Shown here: positions 41,860-51,481 of the stretch, piece after piece | Numbering within the stretch: the stretch's first letter is position 1 | How the letters are laid out: the number at the start of each line of letters is the position of its first letter | Origin: JADJWR01 sp964509545 | GTDB lineage: Bacteria > Pseudomonadota > Gammaproteobacteria > Burkholderiales > Burkholderiaceae_F | Assembly: GCA_964509545.1 (NCBI GenBank) | Contig: CAZDXQ010000023.1 | Location: 1 to 53,943 of the forward strand | Direction of reading: 5' to 3' | Length of the DNA: 53,943 nucleotides | Made by a program: the position numbers and the translations under genes | Notes under the pieces: generated by a model | What the model was told of the DNA's origin: nothing | Database searches by the model: none | Seen by the model: the letters and a program-made list of their open reading frames with translations, nothing else

Positions 41860-44298
41860 ATGTCCGCCGCCCCCGTCATTCGCAAGGCCAAGCAGCCCGG
41901 CGCCGCGCCCGACAGCGGCACCGCGACCGCCTGCGCGCACTGCGGCGATTCACTGGCCGGGCTGAAGATCGTCACCCGCGCCATCGGCGGGCGGCGGCAG
42001 GATTTCTGCTGCCTCGGCTGCGCCTTCATCGCCGAGCAACTGCACCTGGCGCGCGCCAGCGATGCGGACCGCGTTGCGCTGGAGGCTTCGTTGGCGCAGG
42101 GGCCGACGCGGCGCGAACTGCCGGCCGGCGCACGCGCGCAGGTCGAGATCCGCGGCATGGTCTGCGCCGCCTGCGCGCTGCTGATCGAGCACCGCCTGCG
42201 CCGCACCGACGGCGTGGCCGGCGCGCACGTGGACTTCACGGCGCAGCGCGCCTACGTCGGCTTCGATCCACAGCGCACCGACGTGGCCCGGATCAAGCGT
42301 GCGATCGAACGCGCCGGCTACCGCACCGATGTCGGCGCACAGGGCGAAAAACGCAGGCAGCGGATCGAACTGTTGCGCGTGCTGCTCGCCTGGCTGCTGA
42401 TGATGCAGGTGATGATGCTGGCGGTGCCGGCCTACGTCGCCAGGCCGGGTGACATTCCCGCCGACATCGAGCAGCTGCTGCGTCTGGCGCAGCTCGTGCT
42501 CACGGTGCCGGTTCTGCTGTTTTCCGCCGCGCCGATCATGCGCGCGGCCGCAAGCCAGGTCCGGGCGGGGCCGATCGGCATGGACCTGCCGATCCTGCTC
42601 GGGCTCGGCGCCGCGTTCGCGGCCAGCACCTGGGCGACGATCACGGCGCATGGCCCCGTGTACTTCGATTCGATCACCATGTTCGTCGCGCTGGTGCTCG
42701 GTGTGCGCTGGCTGCAGGCGCGGGCGCTGCGCGCGGCGCGCGGCCACCTCGACGACGCGCAGCGCAGGGCGCGGCTGACGGCGCGAAGGCTGCGCGGCTT
42801 CCCGGCTTCGCTGGCGACCGAATCCGTCGCCGCCGAGCAGCTGGTCGTCGACGACCATGTGCTGGTGCCGGTCGGCGAGAGCGTGCCGGCCGACGGCGTG
42901 ATCGTGCAGGGCACCTCGTCGGTGTCGCAGGCGTGGCTGACCGGAGAGGCGACGCCGATCGACAAGCACGACGGCTCGCCGGTGCTTGCCGGCAGCGTCA
43001 ATCTCGAGCAGCCGCTGGTGGTGCGCGTGACCCGCGCCGGCGAGGCCACGTCGTTGGCGGCGCTGCGCCGGCTCGTCGATGACGCCGGCCGCGAGCGGCC
43101 GCGCATCGTCGAACTGGCCAACCGGATCGCGGTCGCGTTCCTGTGGGTGGTGCTGGCGGTCACCGCGACGACGGTCGCCGGCTGGTGGTGGATCGACCCG
43201 GCGCAGGCGCTGCCGTCGGCGGTGGCGGTGCTGGTGGCGACTTGTCCGTGCGCATTGTCGCTGGCGGCGCCGGCGGCGCTGGCGGCGACACAGTCGGCAC
43301 TGGCCGAACGCGGCGTGCTCACCGCGCGCAGCGCGGCGCTCGAGGCGCTGGCGCACATCGATGTGCTGGCCTGCGACAAGACCGGCACCCTGACCACGGC
43401 CGAGCCGGCGCTGACGCGGGTGATCCCGATGCGCGGCTATCGCAGCGCCGAGGTGCTGGTGCAGGCGGCGGCGCTGGAGGCGGTGGCGGCGCATCCGTTC
43501 GCGCGCGCGCTGGCGCAGGCCGCGGCGTCGGCGAAATCGGCGGTGCCGCCGGCGCAGGACGTCGTCATCACGCCGTCGGCGGGCATCGAAGGCACCTTGG
43601 CCGGACGACGCCTGCGCATCGGCAAGGTCGAATTCGCCTTGGCGATGGCCGGCGAGGACGCGCAGCACGCGTGGTTCCGGCGCTGGCCGGCACTGGCCGC
43701 GCAGTTGCCGCGCGACGACAGCGTGATCGCGCTCGCCGACGAGCAGGGAGCGCGGGCGCTGTTTGCCTTCGGCGAGGCGCTGCGTCCGGACGCGGCGGCG
43801 CTGGTCGACGGCGCGCGCGCCCTGGGGGCGGAGGTGCTGCTCGTCTCCGGCGACCGCGCCGGCGCTGTCGATCGCGTCGCGCGGGCACTGGGCGTCGAGC
43901 GCGCTTACGCGCAGCAGACGCCGGCCAGCAAGCGCGAACTGGTGGCGCAGTTGCAGGGCACCGGGCGTCGCGTGGCGATGCTGGGCGACGGTTTCAACGA
44001 CGCGCCGGTGCTCGCCCAGGCCGACGTGTCGATCGCACTCGCCGAAGGCGCTGCGCTGGCGCAGGCGCGTGCCGACTTCATCGTCCTCGGCTCGAAGCCG
44101 GGCGACGTCGCCGCGCTCATGCGCGCGGCGCGGCGCGGCATGCGCATCGTGCGCGAGAACTTCGCCTGGGCCCTGGTCTACAACCTCGGCGCGATTCCAC
44201 TGGCGGCTTTCGGTTACCTGTCGCCGGCGTTGGCCGCCGTCGGCATGGCCGCCAGTTCGGCGCTGGTCGTCGCCAACGCGCTGCGCGCGCGCCGCTGA
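41860..44298 (+). CDS. ccoI: Copper-transporting P-type ATPase CcoI/FixI
   Basis: An 812-residue P1B-type ATPase. The N-terminus has Cys-rich CAHCGD (C25, C28) and FCCLGC (C50, C51, C54), then a heavy-metal-associated domain with MVCAAC (C102, C105). The membrane metal site is CPC at residues 462-464, the phosphorylation motif DKTGTLT is at about 506, and the ATP hinge GDGFNDAP is near 710. CcoI supplies copper for assembly of the cbb3 oxidase CuB centre. It heads the cco cluster, 5 bp before ccoS. Confidence 0.95.
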   Translation: MSAAPVIRKAKQPGAAPDSGTATACAHCGDSLAGLKIVTRAIGGRRQDFCCLGCAFIAEQLHLARASDADRVALEASLAQGPTRRELPAGARAQVEIRGMVCAACALLIEHRLRRTDGVAGAHVDFTAQRAYVGFDPQRTDVARIKRAIERAGYRTDVGAQGEKRRQRIELLRVLLAWLLMMQVMMLAVPAYVARPGDIPADIEQLLRLAQLVLTVPVLLFSAAPIMRAAASQVRAGPIGMDLPILLGLGAAFAASTWATITAHGPVYFDSITMFVALVLGVRWLQARALRAARGHLDDAQRRARLTARRLRGFPASLATESVAAEQLVVDDHVLVPVGESVPADGVIVQGTSSVSQAWLTGEATPIDKHDGSPVLAGSVNLEQPLVVRVTRAGEATSLAALRRLVDDAGRERPRIVELANRIAVAFLWVVLAVTATTVAGWWWIDPAQALPSAVAVLVATCPCALSLAAPAALAATQSALAERGVLTARSAALEALAHIDVLACDKTGTLTTAEPALTRVIPMRGYRSAEVLVQAAALEAVAAHPFARALAQAAASAKSAVPPAQDVVITPSAGIEGTLAGRRLRIGKVEFALAMAGEDAQHAWFRRWPALAAQLPRDDSVIALADEQGARALFAFGEALRPDAAALVDGARALGAEVLLVSGDRAGAVDRVARALGVERAYAQQTPASKRELVAQLQGTGRRVAMLGDGFNDAPVLAQADVSIALAEGAALAQARADFIVLGSKPGDVAALMRAARRGMRIVRENFAWALVYNLGAIPLAAFGYLSPALAAVGMAASSALVVANALRARR

Positions 44299-44302
44299 GC
44301 CG

Positions 44303-44494
44303 ATGGATGCGCTTTATCTGCTGATCCCGCTGTCGGTGGTGCTGGTGCTGGCCATCGGCGCGCTGCTCGTGTGGGCCGCCCTGAGCGGGCAGTTCGAGAG
44401 CCTGGAAGAGGAGGCAAGCCGCATCCTCGATGACGCCGATCCGCCGCCCGAGCCGCGCCTGCCGCGCGATGCACCATCGCTGGGCGGCCGCTGA
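44303..44494 (+). CDS. ccoS: cbb3 oxidase maturation protein CcoS
   Basis: A 63-residue membrane protein with one helix, LLIPLSVVLVLAIGALLVWAA, followed by SGQFESLEEEASRILDDADPPP, which is the CcoS hallmark. CcoS is required for cofactor insertion into the cbb3 oxidase. It sits right after ccoI as in most genomes. The size matches the family. Confidence 0.95.
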   Translation: MDALYLLIPLSVVLVLAIGALLVWAALSGQFESLEEEASRILDDADPPPEPRLPRDAPSLGGR

Positions 44495-44530
44495 CGCTGC
44501 GGCAACACCACAATGGTGGCAGGGAGGCGG

Positions 44531-44571
44531 TTGATTTGGGTCAAGCGTGACGGTGCCGCGCTGCTTACGAT
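44531..44571 (+). promoter_or_regulatory. FNR-activated promoter of ccoNOQP
   Basis: TTGAT-TTGG-GTCAA at 44531-44544 matches the FNR box (TTGAT-N4-ATCAA) with one mismatch. A -10-like TACGAT (44566-44571) would start transcription near 44579, placing the box centre at -41.5, the class II position. The FNR-type regulator at 50472 is the likely activator. Confidence 0.85.
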
Positions 44572-44720
44572 CCGCAGCGACCCAGCCCCTCCGACCCGCC
44601 ATCTCGCCGATCCATGCCGCCGCCCGCAAGGGCGAAAGCGGGGGATTATCATGTCCTTGATACGGGTAGGGGTATGATGCGGACGTCATGGCAACAATGC
44701 AGCCGGGAGGAAGAGCGAAC

Positions 44721-46151
44721 ATGAGCAAGTCCACTGCAGTGACCTACGACTACGGCGTGGTCCGCGCCTTCTCGATCATGACCGTGGTCTGGGGCATTGT
44801 CGGCATGCTGGTCGGCGTGATCATCGCCGCCCAGATGGCCTGGCCCGAGCTGAACATGGGCATCCCGTGGCTGAGCTTCGGCCGCCTGCGCCCGCTGCAC
44901 ACCAACGCCGTGATCTTCGCCTTCGGCGGCTGCGCGCTGTTCGCCACCAGCTATTACGTCGTGCAGCGGACCTCGCAGGCGCCGCTGTTTCTCAATGGCC
45001 TGGCCTGGTTCACGTTCTGGGGCTGGCAGCTGGTGATCGTGGCTGCCGCGGTGACGCTGCCGCTCGGCATCACGACGAGCAAGGAATACGCCGAGCTCGA
45101 ATGGCCGATCGACCTGCTGATCGCGGTGGTCTGGGTCGCCTACGCGGTCGTCTTCTTCGGCACGATCGCCAAGCGCAAGGTCTCGCACATCTACGTCGCC
45201 AACTGGTTCTTCGGCGCCTACATCCTGACGGTGGCGCTGCTGCACATCGTCAACAGCGCGGCGATGCCGGTGAGTCTCACCAAGTCGTACTCGGCCTACC
45301 CGGGGGCGATCGACGCCATGGTGCAGTGGTGGTACGGCCACAATGCGGTCGGCTTCTTCCTCACCGCCGGCTTCCTCGGGATCATGTACTACTTCATTCC
45401 CAAGGCCGCCGGCCGGCCGGTGTACTCGTACCGCCTCAGCGTCGTGCACTTCTGGGCGCTGATCTTCACCTACATGTGGGCCGGCCCGCACCACCTGCAC
45501 TACACGGCGCTGCCCGACTGGGCGCAGTCGCTCGGCATGATCTTTTCGCTGATCCTGCTGGCGCCGTCGTGGGGCGGCATGATCAACGGCATCATGACCC
45601 TGTCCGGCGCCTGGCACAAACTTCGCGACGACCCGATCCTGAAGTTCCTGATCGTCTCCCTGTCGTTCTACGGCATGTCGACCTTCGAGGGGCCGATGAT
45701 GTCGATCAAGACGGTCAACGCGCTGTCCCACTACACGGACTGGACCATCGGCCACGTGCACTCCGGCGCGCTCGGCTGGGTCGGCCTGATCTCGATCGGC
45801 GCCATCTATTACCTGCTGCCGCGGCTGTACGGCCGCACCGAGATGTACAGCATGCGTCTGGTCACGCTGCACTTCTGGGTCGCCACCATCGGCATCGTGC
45901 TGTACATCGCGGCGATGTGGATCGCCGGCGTGATGCAGGGTCTGATGTGGCGCGCCGTGAACGAGGACGGCACGCTGACCTACACCTTCATCGAAAGCAT
46001 CAAGGCGACCTATCCGTTCTACGTGATCCGGCTCGCCGGCGGGCTGCTGTACCTCGGCGGCATCTGCGTCATGGGCTACAACGTCTACAGGACGGTGCGG
46101 GCGGGCAAGCCGGTCGACGATCCGGTGCCGGCGGCGCTGGCGCACGCCTGA
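44721..46151 (+). CDS. ccoN: cbb3-type cytochrome c oxidase subunit I
   Basis: A 476-residue haem-copper oxidase subunit with about 12 helices. It carries the haem and CuB His ligands: LHTNAVIFAFGG near 57, HNAVGFFLTAGFLGI near 210, MWAGPHHLHYTALP near 250 and GHVHSGALGWVG near 350. It holds the active site that reduces oxygen at high affinity in the inner membrane. The start is the ATG preceded by GGGAGGAAG; a further upstream ATG has no site. It is first in ccoNOQP. Confidence 0.97.
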   Translation: MSKSTAVTYDYGVVRAFSIMTVVWGIVGMLVGVIIAAQMAWPELNMGIPWLSFGRLRPLHTNAVIFAFGGCALFATSYYVVQRTSQAPLFLNGLAWFTFWGWQLVIVAAAVTLPLGITTSKEYAELEWPIDLLIAVVWVAYAVVFFGTIAKRKVSHIYVANWFFGAYILTVALLHIVNSAAMPVSLTKSYSAYPGAIDAMVQWWYGHNAVGFFLTAGFLGIMYYFIPKAAGRPVYSYRLSVVHFWALIFTYMWAGPHHLHYTALPDWAQSLGMIFSLILLAPSWGGMINGIMTLSGAWHKLRDDPILKFLIVSLSFYGMSTFEGPMMSIKTVNALSHYTDWTIGHVHSGALGWVGLISIGAIYYLLPRLYGRTEMYSMRLVTLHFWVATIGIVLYIAAMWIAGVMQGLMWRAVNEDGTLTYTFIESIKATYPFYVIRLAGGLLYLGGICVMGYNVYRTVRAGKPVDDPVPAALAHA

Positions 46152-46175
46152 GCGGGCAACCCGAGGAACCATGCC

Positions 46176-46802
46176 ATGAACCTCACGCACGACTTCATCG
46201 AGCGCAACTCCTGGCTGATGATCATCCTGATCGTCCTCGTCGTCGCCGTCGGCGGCCTGGTCGAGATCGTGCCGCTGTACTTCCAGCGGCAGACCACGCA
46301 GCCGGTGGCCGGCATCAAGCCCTACGAGCCGCTGCGGCTGGTCGGCCGCGACGTCTACATCCGCGAGGGCTGCTACAACTGCCATTCGCAGATGGTGCGG
46401 CCGTTCCGTGCCGAGACCCTGCGCTACCAGGGCCACTATTCGGTCGCTGGCGAGTTCGTCTACGACCACCCGTTCCAGTGGGGCAGCAAGCGCACCGGCC
46501 CGGACCTCGCCCGCGTCGGCGGCCGCTACTCCGACGAGTGGCACCGCGTGCACTTCAACAACCCGCGCGACGTGGTGCCGGAGTCGAACATGCCCGCCTA
46601 TCCGTGGCTGGCCGCCACCACGGTCGAGAACGCCGACGTGCAGGCGCGGATGCGGGCGCTGCGCCGCCTCGGCGTGCCCTACACCGACGAGCAGGTCGAC
46701 AAGGCGTCCGGCGAGCTGAAGGGCAAGACCGAACTCGACGCGCTGATCGCCTACCTGCAGGGGCTGGGTGTGGAAATGCGCAGCGTGCGCACCGGAGGCT
46801 GA
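46176..46802 (+). CDS. ccoO: cbb3-type cytochrome c oxidase subunit II
   Basis: A 208-residue membrane-anchored monohaem cytochrome c. One helix (about 13-33) is followed by EGCYNCHSQM with C66, C69 and H70 as the haem site. The distal Met is probably in the conserved ESNMPAYPW segment. It passes electrons to CcoN. It follows ccoN by 24 bp and precedes ccoQ by 2 bp. Confidence 0.97.
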   Translation: MNLTHDFIERNSWLMIILIVLVVAVGGLVEIVPLYFQRQTTQPVAGIKPYEPLRLVGRDVYIREGCYNCHSQMVRPFRAETLRYQGHYSVAGEFVYDHPFQWGSKRTGPDLARVGGRYSDEWHRVHFNNPRDVVPESNMPAYPWLAATTVENADVQARMRALRRLGVPYTDEQVDKASGELKGKTELDALIAYLQGLGVEMRSVRTGG

Positions 46803-46804
46803 CC

Positions 46805-46972
46805 ATGGATGTCAACGACCTTCGTGCACTGAGCACGGTGCTGGCCTTCACCGCGTTCATCGGCATCGTCTGGTGGGCCTGGCACCGCAAGAGCCAGAAG
46901 GGCTTCGAGGAAGCCGCTCGTCTGCCCTTCGCCGACGACGAGCGGGATGACCGCACCACGAGGAGCCGCTGA
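46805..46972 (+). CDS. ccoQ: cbb3 oxidase small subunit CcoQ
   Basis: A 55-residue membrane protein with a single helix, LSTVLAFTAFIGIVWWAW, then HRKSQKGFEEAARLPFADDE. CcoQ stabilises the complex. It starts two bases after the ccoO stop and ends two bases before ccoP. Motif and position agree with the family. Confidence 0.93.
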   Translation: MDVNDLRALSTVLAFTAFIGIVWWAWHRKSQKGFEEAARLPFADDERDDRTTRSR

Positions 46973-46974
46973 CC

Positions 46975-47916
46975 ATGAGCGACTTTACGAGCGCTTTCTG
47001 GGACTATTTCGTCGCCATCATCACCGTGGTATCGGTGGTCGGCTGCGGCGTGTTCCTCTGGTCGCAAAGCAAGCGGCGGGTCAAGGTCGGTACCGGACCG
47101 GATCCGGATACCACCGGCCATGTCTGGGACGGCGACCTGCAGGAATTCCACAATCCTCTGCCGCGCTGGTGGATGTGGCTGTTCTACATCACGGTCATCT
47201 TCTCGGTCGCCTACCTGATCCTGTATCCCGGGCTCGGCACGCAGTTCAAGGGCGTGTTGAACTGGACCTCGGCGGGCCAGCACTCGGCGGAGGTCAAAGC
47301 GGCGGAATCGAAATACGGACCGCTTTTTGCCTCTTACCTGAAGATGGACCTGGCGGCGGTTGCCGCCGACGAGCGCGCTCGGCAGATGGGCGCGCGCATC
47401 TTCCTGAACAACTGCGCCCAGTGCCATGGCTCCGACGGGCGCGGTTCGCGCGGCTTCGCCAATCTGACCGACAGCGAGTGGCAATGGGGCGGCACGGCCG
47501 ACGCGATCAAGACCTCGATCGCGGCCGGACGCACGGCGGCGATGCCGCCGATGGCCGCCGCGCTCGGCGGCGTCGAGGACGTCACCGATGTCGCGCACTA
47601 TGTGCTGTCGCTGTCGGACTCGGCGCACGACTCGGTCCGCGCCGCGCGCGGCAAGGAGAAGTTCGCCGCCTGCGCCGCCTGCCATGGCCCGGAGGGCAAG
47701 GGCAATCCGGCGCTCGGCGCGCCGGATCTGACCAACAAATTCTGGCTTTACGGCGGCAGCGTGGCGACGATCACCGAAACGATCACCAGGGGCCGCGGCG
47801 GCGTGATGCCCGCCTGGAAAGGCGCGCTGAGCGAGGCCGAGATCCATCTGGCGGCGGCGTATGTGCACTGGCTGGCCCGGCCGGGCCAGGTGGCTGCGGC
47901 ACCGCCGTCGAAATGA
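46975..47916 (+). CDS. ccoP: cbb3 oxidase dihaem subunit CcoP
   Basis: A 313-residue dihaem cytochrome c. Two helices (about 11-29 and 66-84) anchor it. The haem sites are CAQCH (C147, C150, H151) and CAACH (C233, C236, H237). The conserved YNNPLP-like segment here is EFHNPLPRWW. It accepts electrons from soluble cytochromes and passes them to CcoO. Tightly linked to ccoQ. Confidence 0.97.
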   Translation: MSDFTSAFWDYFVAIITVVSVVGCGVFLWSQSKRRVKVGTGPDPDTTGHVWDGDLQEFHNPLPRWWMWLFYITVIFSVAYLILYPGLGTQFKGVLNWTSAGQHSAEVKAAESKYGPLFASYLKMDLAAVAADERARQMGARIFLNNCAQCHGSDGRGSRGFANLTDSEWQWGGTADAIKTSIAAGRTAAMPPMAAALGGVEDVTDVAHYVLSLSDSAHDSVRAARGKEKFAACAACHGPEGKGNPALGAPDLTNKFWLYGGSVATITETITRGRGGVMPAWKGALSEAEIHLAAAYVHWLARPGQVAAAPPSK

Positions 47917-47972
47917 CCGGCGCGCGTCGTGGCGCCTGAGCGTCACGACGCGCCGGATCGGTCGGACCGAAG

Positions 47973-49430
<1,458 letters not shown>

Positions 49431-49454
49431 GCGCCGGAGCGCAGCAGGCTGACG

Positions 49455-50000
49455 ATGCAGCAGCACATGCATACGCAGAGCGGCCCGTGGTACCGGCATC
49501 GCTGGCCCTGGCTGCTGATGCTGCCGCCGCTGGCTGCGGTGATCGGCGCCATCGTCACCATCATCCTGGCGGTGCGCAGCAACGATGGGATGGTCGCCGC
49601 CGATTACTACAAGCGCGGTCTGGCGATCAACGCGGAACTGTCGCGCAGCCGGCGCGCCGCCGAACTCGGCCTCGTCGCCCAGGTGCAGGCAGGAGGCGAG
49701 GCGACGGGCGACGCCGTTCACGTCCGCCTCACCGGCACGAGCTTCCTGCCGGCGGAGCCGGCGCTGCGCATCCGGCTGGTGCATCCGGGGCGCGGGGGTG
49801 CCGACCGCATGGCGATGCTCAGCCGAGTTGCGGCCGACGCCGACGGCCGCAGCGCCGAGTACCGCGGCTACTGGGCGGAAGCCGCCGAACTGCACGCCGC
49901 CGTTGCCTGGCGCGTCGTGCTCGAAGGCGTCGACTGGCGGCTCGACGGCGGCATCGCTGCCGGCGAGGTGCGCAGCTTCCGCCTGCAGGCGATGCCTTGA
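49455..50000 (+). CDS. ccoH: FixH/CcoH-family oxidase assembly protein
   Basis: A 181-residue protein with one membrane helix near the N-terminus (WLLMLPPLAAVIGAIVTIILAV) followed by VAADYYKRGLAINAEL, the FixH signature. A periplasmic beta domain makes up the rest. FixH/CcoH helps assemble or stabilise the cbb3 complex, next to CcoG as usual. It is 24 bp after ccoG. Confidence 0.9.
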   Translation: MQQHMHTQSGPWYRHRWPWLLMLPPLAAVIGAIVTIILAVRSNDGMVAADYYKRGLAINAELSRSRRAAELGLVAQVQAGGEATGDAVHVRLTGTSFLPAEPALRIRLVHPGRGGADRMAMLSRVAADADGRSAEYRGYWAEAAELHAAVAWRVVLEGVDWRLDGGIAAGEVRSFRLQAMP

Positions 50001-50036
50001 CTGCGACTGTGCGCCTTTGTCCGATGGAGTGACCCC

Positions 50037-50375
50037 ATGCCGAGCAGCAGCCTGACGCAGCGGATACTCTGGGTGCTGTGGCCGTCGTTCCTGGTTGCCG
50101 CGGTCGCCGAACTGCTGGTCTTCGCGGTGATCGATCCGGCCGACCTGCACATCTTCGGCGTCCCGGTGGATGCCGGCAGGATGCCCGTCTACACGATCGG
50201 CTTCTTTTTCTTCTGGGCGCTGGGCGCGGCGGCGGCTGCGCTGACCGTGTTCCTGCAGCGCTCGCCGGTGGAAGTCAATCGCTGTCCCATCGATGACGCG
50301 GCCAACCGCCCTTACGGTTGCCCCAAGCGGTCGGGCGAACAGGGCAGTGCCGGCCAAGAGCTTGTCCGCGAATAG
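50037..50375 (+). CDS. 112-residue membrane protein in the cco cluster
   Basis: A protein with two hydrophobic helices, LWVLWPSFLVAAVAELLVFAVI and TIGFFFFWALGAAAAALTVFL, then a C-terminal RCPIDDAANRPYGCPKR with two Cys. It follows ccoH by 36 bp, with GGAGTGA near its ATG, and is probably part of the same transcript. Its last codons overlap a copy of the AGAGCTTGTCCGC element. I cannot name its family; similar unnamed proteins accompany cco genes in betaproteobacteria. Confidence 0.75.
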   Translation: MPSSSLTQRILWVLWPSFLVAAVAELLVFAVIDPADLHIFGVPVDAGRMPVYTIGFFFFWALGAAAAALTVFLQRSPVEVNRCPIDDAANRPYGCPKRSGEQGSAGQELVRE

Positions 50376-50399
50376 TTCGTGCGGACGATTTCCCTGCGG
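50357..50399. repeat. Second copy of the AGAGCTTGTCCGC element
   Basis: The segment AGAGCTTGTCCGCGAATAG matches the start of 40324-40368 and continues with similarity through TGCGG. It provides the last codons and stop of the membrane protein gene. Confidence 0.35.
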
Positions 50400-50471
50400 A
50401 CATAACCTGCCACCGACGGCAGAACGCAGCGGTCGCTGCGCGGACGCGACAAGGCGGCGCCCGCCGGCGTG

Positions 50472-51218
50472 CTACCGGGCGTCGGCCTGCGGTCCCTGGC
50501 CGGCCATGATCGAGCGCAAGCCTTCGGGGTCGACGATGCGCACGTGCTTCTGATTGACTTCGATCAGGCCGTCGGCGGCGAAACGCGACAGCGCGCGGCT
50601 GACAGTCTCCAGCTTCAGGCCGAGAAAGCTGCCGATCTCGGCGCGCGTCATGCGCAGCACGAACTCGGAGCGCGAGTAGCCGCGTGCTTCGAAGCGCTGC
50701 GACAGGTTGAGCAGGAAGGCGGCGAGCCGTTCTTCGGCGTGCATGCTGCCCAGCAGCAGCATCACGCCGTGCTCGCGCACGATCTCGCGGCTCATCACCT
50801 TGTGAAAGTGGCTGCGCAGCGCCGGCACCGAGGAGGCGACCTCCTCGATGCGTTCATAGGGAATGACGCAGACCTCGGTGTCTTCGAGCGCCACCGTGTC
50901 GCACGAATGCTGTTCCGAACTGATGCCGTCCATGCCGACGATCTCGCCGGCCATATGAAAGCCCGTGACCTGCTCTCGCCCGTCAGCCGAGACCACGGTG
51001 CTTTTGAGGAAGCCGAGGCGCACCGCATACAGCGACTCGAAGCGGTCGCCGGCGCGAAACAGCGAGTCGCCGCGTTTGACCCGCTTGCGCGTGGCGACGA
51101 GTTCCTCGAGCTTGTCGACTTCGCTGAGCGAGAGCCCCACCGGCAGGCACAGTTCGCGCAGGTTGCAGTTCGAACAGGCCACTTTCAGATGGAGCGCGGA
51201 AAAACTCGGCGCATTCAT
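50472..51218 (-). CDS. fnr: FNR-family oxygen-sensing transcription regulator
   Basis: A 248-residue CRP/FNR regulator. Cluster Cys C15, C18 and C24 are in ACSNCNLRELC, and the fourth is C117 in EVCVIPYE, the FNR [4Fe-4S] set. The C-terminal helix-turn-helix has IGSFLGLKLETVSRALSRF, with E, S and R at the positions that read TTGAT. It activates or represses under low oxygen. FNR boxes are before ccoN and hemN, and GGAGA precedes its ATG. It is divergent from hemN. Confidence 0.95.
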   Translation of the reverse strand: MNAPSFSALHLKVACSNCNLRELCLPVGLSLSEVDKLEELVATRKRVKRGDSLFRAGDRFESLYAVRLGFLKSTVVSADGREQVTGFHMAGEIVGMDGISSEQHSCDTVALEDTEVCVIPYERIEEVASSVPALRSHFHKVMSREIVREHGVMLLLGSMHAEERLAAFLLNLSQRFEARGYSRSEFVLRMTRAEIGSFLGLKLETVSRALSRFAADGLIEVNQKHVRIVDPEGLRSIMAGQGPQADAR

Positions 51219-51386
51219 CACTGGTCTCCGCAGGCGTCGACGGGCTTTGCAGCCGAGGGAAGAGTAACCGGACCCGTATCTTACAAACATTGCGCCATCC
51301 GGGCCTTCTGCTCCGAGCCCCTGCCTGATAGTGGGTTATCCGGGGTGCTTAACCCCTTGAGTCGACGGTCTTTCGCGGTGTTGCGG

Positions 51387-51428
51387 TTGATGCCTGTCAA
51401 CTCTGGACCGCGCCGCGCCTCGAATAAT
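51387..51428 (+). promoter_or_regulatory. FNR-activated promoter of hemN
   Basis: TTGAT-GCCT-GTCAA (51387-51400) has the same half-sites as the cco box. AATAAT at 51423-51428 is a strong -10, placing the start near 51435 and the box at -41.5. The hemN ATG at 51482 follows with a 47-base leader. This placement argues against the earlier ATG at 51437, which would be leaderless. Confidence 0.85.
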
Positions 51429-51481
51429 CGGCTTCCATGCTGCCCGCCCGGCGCGGGCAGCCTGCACCTGTGAATCGGCCT

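Noticed and set aside
44649..46553. 634-codon open frame on the minus strand opposite ccoN
   Set aside because: Antisense shadow; ccoN is unambiguous by motifs.
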